Below are positions 46,362-54,886 of a stretch of 64,000 nucleotides of DNA, piece by piece. Under the pieces are notes generated by a model. The model ran no database searches, was not told the DNA's origin, and was given only the letters and a program-made list of their open reading frames with translations. Position numbers and translations under genes: made by a program. Numbering within the stretch: position 1 is the stretch's first letter; each line of letters opens with the position of its first letter. This DNA comes from Bacteroides intestinalis (GTDB lineage Bacteria; Bacteroidota; Bacteroidia; Bacteroidales; Bacteroidaceae), in assembly GCF_902364365.1 (NCBI RefSeq), contig NZ_CABJDN010000010.1, positions 124,001 to 188,000 on the forward strand, written 5' to 3'.

Positions 46362-49178
46362 ATGAAACACTTTTTTAGAGTATTTATACTCTTATTCTTA
46401 TTTACAGCGGTCAGTAATCTGATAAAAGCTGACGAGAAAACAAACGTAGTAAGACAAGGCACTGTACGCGGTCGTATCATCGACACTTCAAAGCAAACCC
46501 TTCCGGGTGCCTCCGTTTATATTGAAAAGCTACATGCCGGTGTGACGAGTGACGTCAACGGCTTCTACACTTTCCCAAATCTGGAACCGGGAACTTACAC
46601 CGTAAAAGTAAGTTATGTAGGCTACTCACCTGTGGAATTGAAAATAACGATTCCCGAAGGACGTACTTTAGAGAAAGACGTTATGCTGAACGAAGGAGTT
46701 GAACTTCAGGAAGTAGTAGTAGGTGGAGCCTTCCAAGGACAACGCCGCGCTATTAATTCACAGAAAAACAGTCTCGGTATCAAGAATGTGGTTTCTGCCG
46801 ACCAGGTAGGAAAGTTTCCGGACTCTAACATTGGAGATGCATTGAAACGTATTTCAGGCATCAACGTACAGTATGACCAGGGCGAAGCCCGCTTCGGACA
46901 AGTACGTGGAACAAGTGCAGATATGAGTTCCGTCACCATCAACGGCAACCGGGTTCCTTCTGCTGAAGGCGACACACGTAATGTACAGCTCGACCTGATT
47001 CCTGCGGATATGATACAGACCATTGAAGTAAATAAAGTCGTTACCCCGGATATGGATGCCGATGCTATCGGCGGTTCCATCAATTTAGTAACCAAGAATT
47101 CTCCTTATAAACGTTTCATCAGTGCCACTGCCGGAACGGGTTACAACTGGATTAGCGATAAAGCACAGTTGAATTTAGGATTTACTTACGGCGACCGTTT
47201 CTTCAACGACAAACTGGGAGTCATGCTTTCCGCTTCTTACCAGAACTCGCCTTCCGGTTCGGATGATGTTGAGTTCGTATGGGACAAGGATGTAGAAACC
47301 GGAGAACTCTGCATCACCGACTACCAGGTTCGTCAATACTACGTTACGCGCGAGCGTCAAAGTTACTCCGCTGCCCTCGACTGGGACATTAACGAAAACC
47401 ACAAACTCACCTTCAAAGGCATCTTCAATAACCGCAATGACTGGGAAAACCGTTATCGTCTCACCGTGAAAGGTATCAATCTGGAAGAGGATGACAACGG
47501 TAACGAATATTGTTCTATCAATAACAAAGGTACCATGCGTGTACAGACCAAAGGTGGTACGCCTGATAATCGCAACGCTCGCCTGGAACGCCAACGCACC
47601 ATGGACTTTACCCTCGGCGGTGAGCACCTCTTCGGCAAGCTTGATACAAGATGGAGTGTCAACTATGCCAAAGCCAGCGAAGAACGTCCCAACGAACGTT
47701 ACATCGACTATCAGTTGAAGAAACAGAAGTTCAATATGGACCTGAGCGATGAACGCAAACCACTGCTTACTCCACAAGAAGGTTCAACGATGTATCTGAA
47801 TGATGATTTCAGTCTAAAAGAAGTGACCGAACAACAAGAAGACATTCAGGAGAAAGACTTTAAGTTCAAACTCGACTTCAGCCTACCACTAACAAAAGGA
47901 GAATTTGGAAATCACCTGCGCTTTGGTACCAAAGTAGTGCATAAGACTAAGAACAAGGAGATTGACTTCTACGAATATACCCCACTGGATGAAAAAGGTT
48001 TCGACAAAGCCAGCCTGGCTGCTGCAGTTGACCAGAACCGTGATGGTTACATTCCGGGAGATCAATATAAAGTAGGTAGCTTCGTTAGCAAAGAGTATTT
48101 GGGAGAACTTGACCTGAATAATGCAAGTCTGTTCGAAAAGGATCAAGTGCAAGAGGAACTCGCCACCAATTTTAACGCTAAAGAAACCGTTGCAGCAGGC
48201 TATCTCCGTTTCGACCAGAAACTTGGCAAGAAATGGGATCTGATGCTCGGATTACGTCTGGAAAATACACATGTGAAATATTCCGGCAGCCAGTTTGATG
48301 CAGACGAAGAAAAGACAACCCGTACACCCTACGAATCTGACAGTTACCTGAATGTACTTCCCTCCGTTCTGGTAAAGTATGATGTAAACGATGACTTCAA
48401 GGTACGTGCTTCATTCACTAACACCATTGCACGTCCCAAGTATTCCGCCCTGGCACCTAACATCACAATTAAACGCAGTGACAACGAAATTTCTCTCGGT
48501 AATCCGGGATTAAAGCCGACACTTTCCTACAACTTCGACCTGAGTGGTGAATACTATTTCAAAAGTATCGGCCTCGTCAGTGCCGGTGTCTTCTACAAGA
48601 AGATCAACGACTTCATTGTAGACCAGACTTTGCGCAATTATAATTATAATGGAACTACTTATACCAAATTCAGTCAGCCGCGCAACTCCGGCAATGCCGA
48701 TCTGCTGGGTGTGGAAGTAGCCTACCAACGCGATTTCAGTTTCATCGCCCCGTCATTGAAATGCATTGGTTTCTACGGAACATACACCTATTCTTATTCC
48801 CGGGTAGATAACTTCAACTTTGAAGGACGCGAGAATGAAAGCGATCTGCGCCTGCCGGGATCTCCGGAGCACACAGCCAATGCTTCACTCTTCTTTGAGA
48901 AGTCAGGGTTGAGTATCCGCCTTTCTTACAACTATGCATCCGCATTCATCGACGAAATGGGTTCGGAAAAGTTCTATGACCGTTACTACGATGCTGTGAA
49001 TTATATGGATGCCAATGCCAGCTATACTTTCGGCAAGAAACTGAAAACAACCTTTTATGCCGAAGCAAACAACCTGCTGAACCAACCTTTACGTTACTAC
49101 CAAGGCACCAAAGACCGTACGATGCAAAGCGAACATTACGGCATAAAGGTAAATGCAGGCGTGAAAATCAATTTCTAA
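46362..49178 (+). CDS. TonB-dependent receptor without SusD partner
   Basis: 938 residues with signal peptide (hydrophobic FRVFILLFLFTAVSNL). A carboxypeptidase-regulatory domain (about 33-110) is followed by the plug (SADQVGKFPDSNIGDALKRISGINVQYDQGEARFGQVRG; PDMDADAIGGSINLVTK) and a barrel ending in KINF. The plug wording is that of the large receptor class found in Xanthomonas and Bacteroidetes rather than of SusC. No SusD lies beside it. It is followed after 81 bases by a secreted phosphatase, so the ligand may be a phosphorylated compound or its product (inference). Confidence 0.93.
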   Translation: MKHFFRVFILLFLFTAVSNLIKADEKTNVVRQGTVRGRIIDTSKQTLPGASVYIEKLHAGVTSDVNGFYTFPNLEPGTYTVKVSYVGYSPVELKITIPEGRTLEKDVMLNEGVELQEVVVGGAFQGQRRAINSQKNSLGIKNVVSADQVGKFPDSNIGDALKRISGINVQYDQGEARFGQVRGTSADMSSVTINGNRVPSAEGDTRNVQLDLIPADMIQTIEVNKVVTPDMDADAIGGSINLVTKNSPYKRFISATAGTGYNWISDKAQLNLGFTYGDRFFNDKLGVMLSASYQNSPSGSDDVEFVWDKDVETGELCITDYQVRQYYVTRERQSYSAALDWDINENHKLTFKGIFNNRNDWENRYRLTVKGINLEEDDNGNEYCSINNKGTMRVQTKGGTPDNRNARLERQRTMDFTLGGEHLFGKLDTRWSVNYAKASEERPNERYIDYQLKKQKFNMDLSDERKPLLTPQEGSTMYLNDDFSLKEVTEQQEDIQEKDFKFKLDFSLPLTKGEFGNHLRFGTKVVHKTKNKEIDFYEYTPLDEKGFDKASLAAAVDQNRDGYIPGDQYKVGSFVSKEYLGELDLNNASLFEKDQVQEELATNFNAKETVAAGYLRFDQKLGKKWDLMLGLRLENTHVKYSGSQFDADEEKTTRTPYESDSYLNVLPSVLVKYDVNDDFKVRASFTNTIARPKYSALAPNITIKRSDNEISLGNPGLKPTLSYNFDLSGEYYFKSIGLVSAGVFYKKINDFIVDQTLRNYNYNGTTYTKFSQPRNSGNADLLGVEVAYQRDFSFIAPSLKCIGFYGTYTYSYSRVDNFNFEGRENESDLRLPGSPEHTANASLFFEKSGLSIRLSYNYASAFIDEMGSEKFYDRYYDAVNYMDANASYTFGKKLKTTFYAEANNLLNQPLRYYQGTKDRTMQSEHYGIKVNAGVKINF

Positions 49179-49259
49179 CCGGCATAGCGCCGGAGCAAAG
49201 TTTCCCTTCGGCACGAAAACCGGTAAACCACTTAAGTAACAATCAAAAAAAACACCATA

Positions 49260-50192
49260 ATGAAAAAAGTATTATTTCTCCTTTTAGTTATCCTTTTCAG
49301 CAATTGGGCAACCGCACAGATAGCGGATTATTCCATATTTGATAAGAAATTCAATTTCTATGTAGCCAATGACCTCGGTCGTAATGGCTACTACGACCAA
49401 AAAAACATAGCCGAGTTGATGGGAACTATGGCTGAAGAAATAGGTCCCGAATTTGTAATCGCCACCGGAGATATACATCATTTTGAGGGCGTACGCAGCG
49501 TAAATGATCCGCTGTGGATGACAAACTATGAGCTCATCTACTCCCATCCGGAACTGATGATTGACTGGTTTCCCGTACTTGGCAATCACGAGTATCGTGG
49601 TAACACACAAGCAGTATTAGATTACACCAACATCAGTCGCCGCTGGACCATGCCCGCCCGTTACTACACAAAAGCATTTGAGGACAAAGGAATCACTATC
49701 CGCATCGTCTGGATAGACACAGCCCCCATGATGGACAAATACCGCAATGACTCCGCCACTTATCCCGACGCGTGCAAACAAGACTTGCAAAAACAACTCT
49801 CCTGGATTGATTCGGTGCTGACCAATGCCAAAGAAGACTGGATTATCGTAGCCGGACACCACCCCATCTATGCAGAGACTTCAAAAGACGACAGCGAACG
49901 CCTGGATATGCAGAAGCGACTCGATCCGATACTCCGTAAGCACAAAGTAGATATGTATATCTGCGGGCACATTCATAACTTTCAGCATATCCGCATACCG
50001 GGAAGCAATATCGATTACATTGTCAACTCAGCCGGTTCCCTTGCCCGTAAAGTGAAACCGACAGAAGGAACCATATTCTGCAGTCCTGAACCGGGTTTCT
50101 CTGTAATATCTGCGAACAAGAAAACGCTGACGCTACGAATGATCGACAAAAAAGGAAACATACTGCATGCCGTAACACGCAACTCACAGTAA
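49260..50192 (+). CDS. secreted metallophosphoesterase (purple-acid/TRAP-like phosphatase)
   Basis: 310 residues with signal peptide (NWATAQ). Calcineurin-like dimetal motifs appear in order: NDLGRNGYYDQ, ATGDIHHFEG, LGNHEYRGN, AGHHPIY and CGHIHNFQHI. It resembles tartrate-resistant acid phosphatase in layout (ARYYTKAF, RIVWIDTAPMMD). It should remove phosphate monoesters in the periplasm or outside the cell. It lies in one operon with the TonB receptor, which may import what it releases or feed it. A strong shared terminator follows. Confidence 0.92.
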   Translation: MKKVLFLLLVILFSNWATAQIADYSIFDKKFNFYVANDLGRNGYYDQKNIAELMGTMAEEIGPEFVIATGDIHHFEGVRSVNDPLWMTNYELIYSHPELMIDWFPVLGNHEYRGNTQAVLDYTNISRRWTMPARYYTKAFEDKGITIRIVWIDTAPMMDKYRNDSATYPDACKQDLQKQLSWIDSVLTNAKEDWIIVAGHHPIYAETSKDDSERLDMQKRLDPILRKHKVDMYICGHIHNFQHIRIPGSNIDYIVNSAGSLARKVKPTEGTIFCSPEPGFSVISANKKTLTLRMIDKKGNILHAVTRNSQ

Positions 50193-50201
50193 GCTTTTCA
50201 C

Positions 50202-50268
50202 AAAGATGCAAGGGTGTTTACTCTAACTGCAAAGTTAATGGGCAGGGAGTAGACACCCTTGCATCTTT
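50202..50268. terminator. bidirectional hairpin terminator
   Basis: A perfect 16-bp inverted repeat (50202-50217 with 50253-50268) with T-rich right flank lies between the convergent phosphatase and LruC-type gene. The loop is long (35 bases). Confidence 0.75.
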
Positions 50269-50295
50269 TCTTTTTACTTCTCTAAAAGAAAAGCA

Positions 50296-52317
50296 TTAAT
50301 TGGAAGACTCCTGATAATTCTTATACCAGTCTGTGTAGTCCTTGCCACTCGATTCTACCCATTTCTCGAAATCAGGATATTCTTTATCTATCATCACTGT
50401 CTCCGTGACAGGAGTGAAAGTACCGGGTATCGAAATGGCAAACGGGTGTTTCCCATCCTTATTTACATAGTAAGCATCCGCCTCTTTACCTATCTGATCA
50501 GAATTTGCCAAGTTAGTAGCTTTAGCCTTTGGCAAATGCACTTCAGTACGATTGTCTTTTCCAGATCCCTCATAGTCCACAATGATATAAGGATTCAATA
50601 CTGAGTTTCCAACTTTTAGGGCATCCTTCTTCATGACACCAGCAGCAAATGTACGGGTAATCACGAACTTCTGATTTCTTACATCCATAGCATTGGGAAA
50701 GAGAATAATAGAATTAGTTTGTGTTTCATCCACAGCACCAGACGGCAAAACGATTTCGCCACGTTGATCTGTAGCATACTGTACGGCAAACGCATTCCTG
50801 TTGGTAGCAGCATCATCCCTTTGTACCGGTTCGTAGGTTTCTTTCACCTCACTCACGTAATTGTCTTTATTGAAGGTAATAGAACGATGGTATTCTATGA
50901 TAACATCATTCAGGTCATAGTCACCTCCCGAAGGCCAGATATCCTCATAGGCAAAAGACAAATAAGTGTTCTCGGTTTCAGAGACTTCCGGTTCATCCGG
51001 ATCTATGACAGGACGGTCAGGATCAAAAATAGCTTCATTCGGATTAGCGTCAATGCAGAAGAGGACATCTTCATAGCTGGTGTCTCCACCGTCTTCTACG
51101 CCATAAACCACAGTACCACCCTCTGCTGTAAGAGAGATAAAGCGGGCTTGCTGACCTTCATAATTCTTATTCCATTCTTTATTGGAGTAAACAAAACTCT
51201 TTTTTGTATTTATGGCATCGTCAAGATCATCTTCACCACATTTAAAGCCGTCGGCAATAATAAAGTAACCGATGGTATACCCTGCAGGAAACTTGGTGGA
51301 AAGGTGACCTTCATTATCTTGGAAAAGAAGCTGTACCCTCTGGTTCGTTTCCAAAGGAGCATTCTTTTTACCATAATCATAATAACCACCTGATTGTTGT
51401 CCTGCGTATTTTTTTGAATAAGGTACATTACCTGTAATCGAAGCATTCGGGAAGATAACGATTTTCGTCACTCCACTGGGAGTATCAGGACATTCATTGG
51501 TCTTATAATAATAGTATCCCACTACGTTCTGATTCCAGCCGGATTCAGTTAAAAAAGTGAAGAACAGTTCGGCATCTGTCACGGTTACGGTTTGACCGTG
51601 TTCATCCTGATAAGTCTCTGCAATAGTAGTATTGACACGCTCAGTATCTCTCACATAATTTCTATTATCCAGATTACCGGGCTTAGTACTTTTACCTTTC
51701 CACAAAGCCTTCTGTACGTTACTGATAAACTTATTGCTAAGTTTACCTTTCTCAATCAGGCCATTAATATCCTTAGCTTTCCCATACCTGTCATCAATCT
51801 CCACCAAGGAATACACTTTCTGTGCATTATTGACTGTAACTAACTCCAGTTTTGACTTCGCCCGTGTAGCAGCTGCCGCCCGCGAAACAGCGTCCGTCTC
51901 GTTCACCGTCACCTTTCCATTCTCCACATCCGCTTCCACACACATGGGAACACCCCAGGTAGGCGAGAAAACATACACAACTTTAGCAGCCGTAGGCAAT
52001 TCCACATCGCCAACGAAACGTCCTTTTGCATCCGCAAATATTTTATAAACTGGTTCACCCTGAATAACGAACGAGCCTGTTTCATTATAAGAGACTGGAT
52101 CTTCTGTAAAGATTTCTATTAAGGCATTACTGCCAATCTCCCCATAGTTGACCTCGAACGCCACATTAGTAGTTGTGGTAAAATCGAAGTATTCACTTTC
52201 CGGCTTTAATACGGTCGGATCCTTACCAGGATCATAAACATCTTTATCCATGCATCCTGCCAGTGCGAGCATAGCGAAACACGCACCCATTCCAAGTAAT
52301 TGATTAACTCTCATCAT
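50296..52317 (-). CDS. LruC-domain lipoprotein (DUF4114 / DUF4842)
   Basis: 673 residues with lipobox LALAGC. The middle has a DUF4114-type stretch (GYTIGYFIIADGFKCGE, EDVLFCIDANPNEA). The C-terminal part has a DUF4842-type stretch (YLSFAYEDIWPSGGDYDLNDVIIEYHR, LFPNAMDVRNQKFVI). Together these match LruC-domain proteins, which are exported and poorly understood. Asp-rich loops (SGGDYDLNDV) suggest calcium binding. There is no enzymatic motif. It is divergent from another lipoprotein gene. A -7 box at 52362-52369 supports the start; the second Met is equally possible. Confidence 0.88.
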   Translation of the reverse strand: MMRVNQLLGMGACFAMLALAGCMDKDVYDPGKDPTVLKPESEYFDFTTTTNVAFEVNYGEIGSNALIEIFTEDPVSYNETGSFVIQGEPVYKIFADAKGRFVGDVELPTAAKVVYVFSPTWGVPMCVEADVENGKVTVNETDAVSRAAAATRAKSKLELVTVNNAQKVYSLVEIDDRYGKAKDINGLIEKGKLSNKFISNVQKALWKGKSTKPGNLDNRNYVRDTERVNTTIAETYQDEHGQTVTVTDAELFFTFLTESGWNQNVVGYYYYKTNECPDTPSGVTKIVIFPNASITGNVPYSKKYAGQQSGGYYDYGKKNAPLETNQRVQLLFQDNEGHLSTKFPAGYTIGYFIIADGFKCGEDDLDDAINTKKSFVYSNKEWNKNYEGQQARFISLTAEGGTVVYGVEDGGDTSYEDVLFCIDANPNEAIFDPDRPVIDPDEPEVSETENTYLSFAYEDIWPSGGDYDLNDVIIEYHRSITFNKDNYVSEVKETYEPVQRDDAATNRNAFAVQYATDQRGEIVLPSGAVDETQTNSIILFPNAMDVRNQKFVITRTFAAGVMKKDALKVGNSVLNPYIIVDYEGSGKDNRTEVHLPKAKATNLANSDQIGKEADAYYVNKDGKHPFAISIPGTFTPVTETVMIDKEYPDFEKWVESSGKDYTDWYKNYQESSN

Positions 52318-52361
52318 TTGGTTTATGTTTGTAAAAAAATAGTAGGTTCTCGTTTATCCTG

Positions 52362-52369
52362 CAAAGATA
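52362..52369 (-). promoter_or_regulatory. Bacteroides -7 box (TATCTTTG)
   Basis: Minus-strand match to TAnnTTTG, 45 bases upstream of the LruC-type gene. Confidence 0.55.
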
Positions 52370-52549
52370 AAAAATACAATAAATGTATCCAAATAATCAA
52401 GGACAAAGTTGCATTTATTATTCATAATATTTATTTTTAGGAAAAGTAGCATAAAAAAGTCATTATTTGGACCTATTTCCCTTCTGTAAGTTTAAGCCGG
52501 ATAAAGTATAATATCAGACAAAAGAAGAAAGAATATCAGTAGAAAGCAC

Positions 52550-52557
52550 TACATTTG
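52550..52557 (+). promoter_or_regulatory. Bacteroides -7 box (TACATTTG)
   Basis: Match to TAnnTTTG, 22 bases ahead of the lipoprotein ATG at 52580. The AT-rich gap 52318-52579 shows nothing else clear. Confidence 0.55.
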
Positions 52558-52579
52558 TCGCATTAAAAATACAAACGCT

Positions 52580-53869
52580 ATGAAGAACTTATCTCTCTTT
52601 CTGCTACTTTGCCTATTGTTTGTCGCATGTGCCAAAGATGAAGACAAAGAACCGATTCTGGTTACCGACATCGTAATGCCCACACAAGCCAGCTTCAAGC
52701 CTGGTGATCCGGTCACAATCAAAGCACAAGGTTTCCAACCCGATGATGACATTATGTTCGAAATCTATTGGCCGCTCCCCGATGAACCTGCCTTGAACTA
52801 TCAAGGATATGCCCTCGGAGTATCACCCGTTATGATAGAGCAAACCGCTACAAGCATCACCTTCCTGGCGCCCGGCCACTATCCAGCTTCAACCACCAAG
52901 GTACGTCTGCGCCGCTCCAGAGACATCATGACACTTGGTGAGATCGCTGTCACCAGTGGTGAAGCACCCAAAGAGTTCCAGCTCTATGGCATCGCCAACT
53001 CCCACTCCAGCACGAGTTATGATAATTGCATCGAACACATAAGCCTCACGGATGGCAACACTAAGGGCATCTTGGATCTAACAGAAGACCAGAAAGATTT
53101 CTCCTGCGTAGCAAATGTTCCTGAGAGTCAGAACCTCTGCGGAATACAGACTAAAGACGGAGTGCGCCGCGTATTCAGCTACGACCTCTCCATGCGTTTC
53201 TGGCAAGATATGGGACTCGAAAATATATTGACCCTGTGCAATGGCAACAGCTCCATAATAGCCGTAAGACAAATATCCCCCAATGAAGTAGTGTTGGCAT
53301 CTATCGGATCCTGGCCCTATACCCGCAACACAGATCTGGCTCCAACCCGCAAATACAAGCTGCCTGCAAATATAAATCCCGAATCCCTGACACGCTATCC
53401 CGGCGTACAGGGCAGTACCAGCCAATTGCTACTCGCAGCCGATAACGGAAACAACAGCTTTACCCCCATCGTACTGGATTTAAGACAAGGTAGCGAGAAA
53501 GTATATCCCGATGAATCGATACAGGCTACAGCACTCATTCCTTTCTGGACAGTGATCCACGGAAAAGATACCGGAACCACCAAGTATGTACGTACTGGTG
53601 GATACGCCGTAGTTCGAGCTGATAATGGTCAGACCGAACTACGTATTTGGGATTCAACGGAGATGAAGCTGGAAGAGCCTTTCGCCACATTCCCCAATTC
53701 GGCACGTTCAGTAACCATGCTTGCCCAAGATACAGAGACGATGAAAATCTATGTATTGTTTGACACCAACCGGAGCGGCAGACTGATTTACGCTTACGAC
53801 TTAGTAAAGAAGGATTGGCAACGGGTTCCTGACAACTATCCTTATTCGGAAATAGTAATGGCACGATAA
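52580..53869 (+). CDS. lipoprotein with IPT/TIG-like N-terminus and propeller-like body, function unknown
   Basis: 429 residues with lipobox LFVAC. Residues about 30-125 (PTQASFKPGDPVTIKAQGFQ, APGHYPASTTKVRLRR) look like an Ig/IPT domain. The rest has repeated short beta units (YGIANSHSST, YDLSMRFWQDMG, YDLVKKDWQRVP) resembling a Kelch or similar propeller. I do not recognise the family. It is probably surface-exposed. It stands alone, divergent from the LruC-type gene, and is followed by a repeat-rich non-coding kilobase. Confidence 0.82.
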   Translation: MKNLSLFLLLCLLFVACAKDEDKEPILVTDIVMPTQASFKPGDPVTIKAQGFQPDDDIMFEIYWPLPDEPALNYQGYALGVSPVMIEQTATSITFLAPGHYPASTTKVRLRRSRDIMTLGEIAVTSGEAPKEFQLYGIANSHSSTSYDNCIEHISLTDGNTKGILDLTEDQKDFSCVANVPESQNLCGIQTKDGVRRVFSYDLSMRFWQDMGLENILTLCNGNSSIIAVRQISPNEVVLASIGSWPYTRNTDLAPTRKYKLPANINPESLTRYPGVQGSTSQLLLAADNGNNSFTPIVLDLRQGSEKVYPDESIQATALIPFWTVIHGKDTGTTKYVRTGGYAVVRADNGQTELRIWDSTEMKLEEPFATFPNSARSVTMLAQDTETMKIYVLFDTNRSGRLIYAYDLVKKDWQRVPDNYPYSEIVMAR

Positions 53870-53923
53870 AAAACTAAAGTAAATGCTCCTATATGCAGAT
53901 GGTAAATATTTACAAAAACAAAC

Positions 53924-54020
53924 GTTTGTGAGTTCAGTCGTATATTTAGGGTATCTCAGTCCTATACTTAGGGTACCTCAGTTCCATACTTAGATAGCCT
54001 AAGTATAGGACTGAGATACC
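53924..54020. repeat. 22-bp tandem repeat inside a perfect 21-bp inverted repeat
   Basis: Two close copies of a 22-bp unit (53946-53967 and 53968-53989) follow a third, decayed copy (53924-53945). The second full copy is in the loop of a perfect 21-bp inverted repeat whose arms are 53950-53970 and 54000-54020. The transcript could form a long hairpin 80 bases after the lipoprotein gene. No T-run follows, so ordinary termination is doubtful. Confidence 0.8.
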
Positions 54021-54132
54021 ATCATTACAACTCATCTGATAATCAACCGTTTACAGAACGCACTCTCAGCTTTAATAAATTAAGACAAAAGAGCTATTAA
54101 AGATGATAAATTACTTCATCTACTGTCGGGTT

Positions 54133-54400
54133 ATGAGCTAAATTGATACGCGGACAAGGCGGACGAACGCGGATTTTATAAGGCTGAAAGCCTGAGATTA
54201 CATAGCGTAGGGCAACGCCCTACGTGATTATGTATATCTCTATTTAAGCCCTGAAAGGGCGCAATCAAGCATACACGCTTTATCTCGCCCTTTCAGGGCT
54301 CAAAAATGGGGATGTATATTACGTAGGGCGATGCCCTACGCTATATAATGCAAGCCTTTCAGGCTTAAAATTCAGCCCGATAAATTATCATTTAGCTCAT
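54133..54400. repeat. nested palindromic element, about 270 bp
   Basis: The outer arms ATGAGCTAAAT (54133-54143) and its complement (54390-54400) enclose three pairs of smaller palindromes arranged symmetrically. They are AGGCTGAAAGCCT (54181-54193) with its partner at 54352-54366, CGTAGGGC...GCCCTACG (54206-54224) with 54322-54340, and the GCCCTGAAAGGGC type (54247-54261) with 54286-54300. The symmetry suggests a MITE-like or REP-like mobile palindrome. It carries no coding capacity. Confidence 0.75.
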
Positions 54401-54431
54401 TATTATTCCGTTATGATCTGAAATGATTAAC

Positions 54432-54690
54432 CTAATACAAGCACCCGAACATCCAAAGAGGTATTCTGTTGCCATTGCCAGTCTCGATGTCATCAATAGC
54501 AAGATAACTATTCGGTAGGTCTGCTATCTGATCGAACTGCGCAGAGAGTTTATTGATGTTCGGTTTGAAGGGAACATTCCCGGCAATAACCATCAAGAGT
54601 TTCTTGATCTTCTACGCGGTGGTGTAAGTCGGTTGCAGCAAGTTTTTTATGATAGGAATTTACCAAAGGCTGAATATCTACATAATCCAT
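54432..54690 (-). pseudogene. remnant of AAA-family ATPase (DUF4143-type)
   Basis: Read on the minus strand, the start MDYVDIQPLVNSYHKKLAAT matches the N-terminus of Bacteroides AAA/DUF4143 ATPases of about 380-400 residues. A shifted frame then gives VPFKPNINKLSAQ, a piece of the central winged-helix region. The end IPLWMFGCLY-stop matches the family C-terminus. About 85 codons remain, so most of the gene (including the Walker motifs) has been deleted and the frame is broken. Recognition rests on remembered family wording. Confidence 0.65.
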
Positions 54691-54728
54691 AATGAAATCA
54701 ATTAATAAGTTTTGATTGCAAATACAAC

Positions 54729-54785
54729 AAAACACTTTTGAAAAAGCGAATTCTTCTAAGATATTCACCTTTGCAAAAGTGTTTT
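54729..54785. promoter_or_regulatory. 12-bp inverted repeat upstream of the ATPase remnant
   Basis: AAAACACTTTTG (54729-54740) pairs with CAAAAGTGTTTT (54774-54785), 38 bases upstream of the remnant start on the minus strand. It may be the old promoter or operator. Confidence 0.45.
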
Positions 54786-54886
54786 ATTGTATAATGTCTT
54801 TTTGAGCATTTCGCAGCGAAGAGGCACACATCTACGTAGAAGACACCGGAAGCCGCTTACAGTAGTACTGCCTTGTGCCGAGAAAG

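Larger units (their letters stand above)
53870..54886. other. 1-kb non-coding, repeat-rich region
   Basis: It contains, in order, a 22-bp repeat with a perfect 21-bp inverted repeat (53924-54020), a nested palindromic element (54133-54400), an AAA-ATPase gene remnant (54432-54690, minus) and a 12-bp inverted repeat (54729-54740 with 54774-54785). No intact gene was found. Confidence 0.75.

Noticed and set aside
47175..47777. Minus-strand open frame of 200 codons inside the TonB receptor
   Set aside because: Antisense shadow of a normal receptor barrel with no promoter.
50719..51393. Plus-strand open frame of 224 codons inside the LruC-type gene
   Set aside because: Antisense shadow; the minus-strand gene has a lipoprotein signal and domains across the same bases.
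54550..54768. Small protein gene of 72 codons on the minus strand
   Set aside because: Its second half is read in the wrong frame of a decayed ATPase gene; it is better described as part of the pseudogene.
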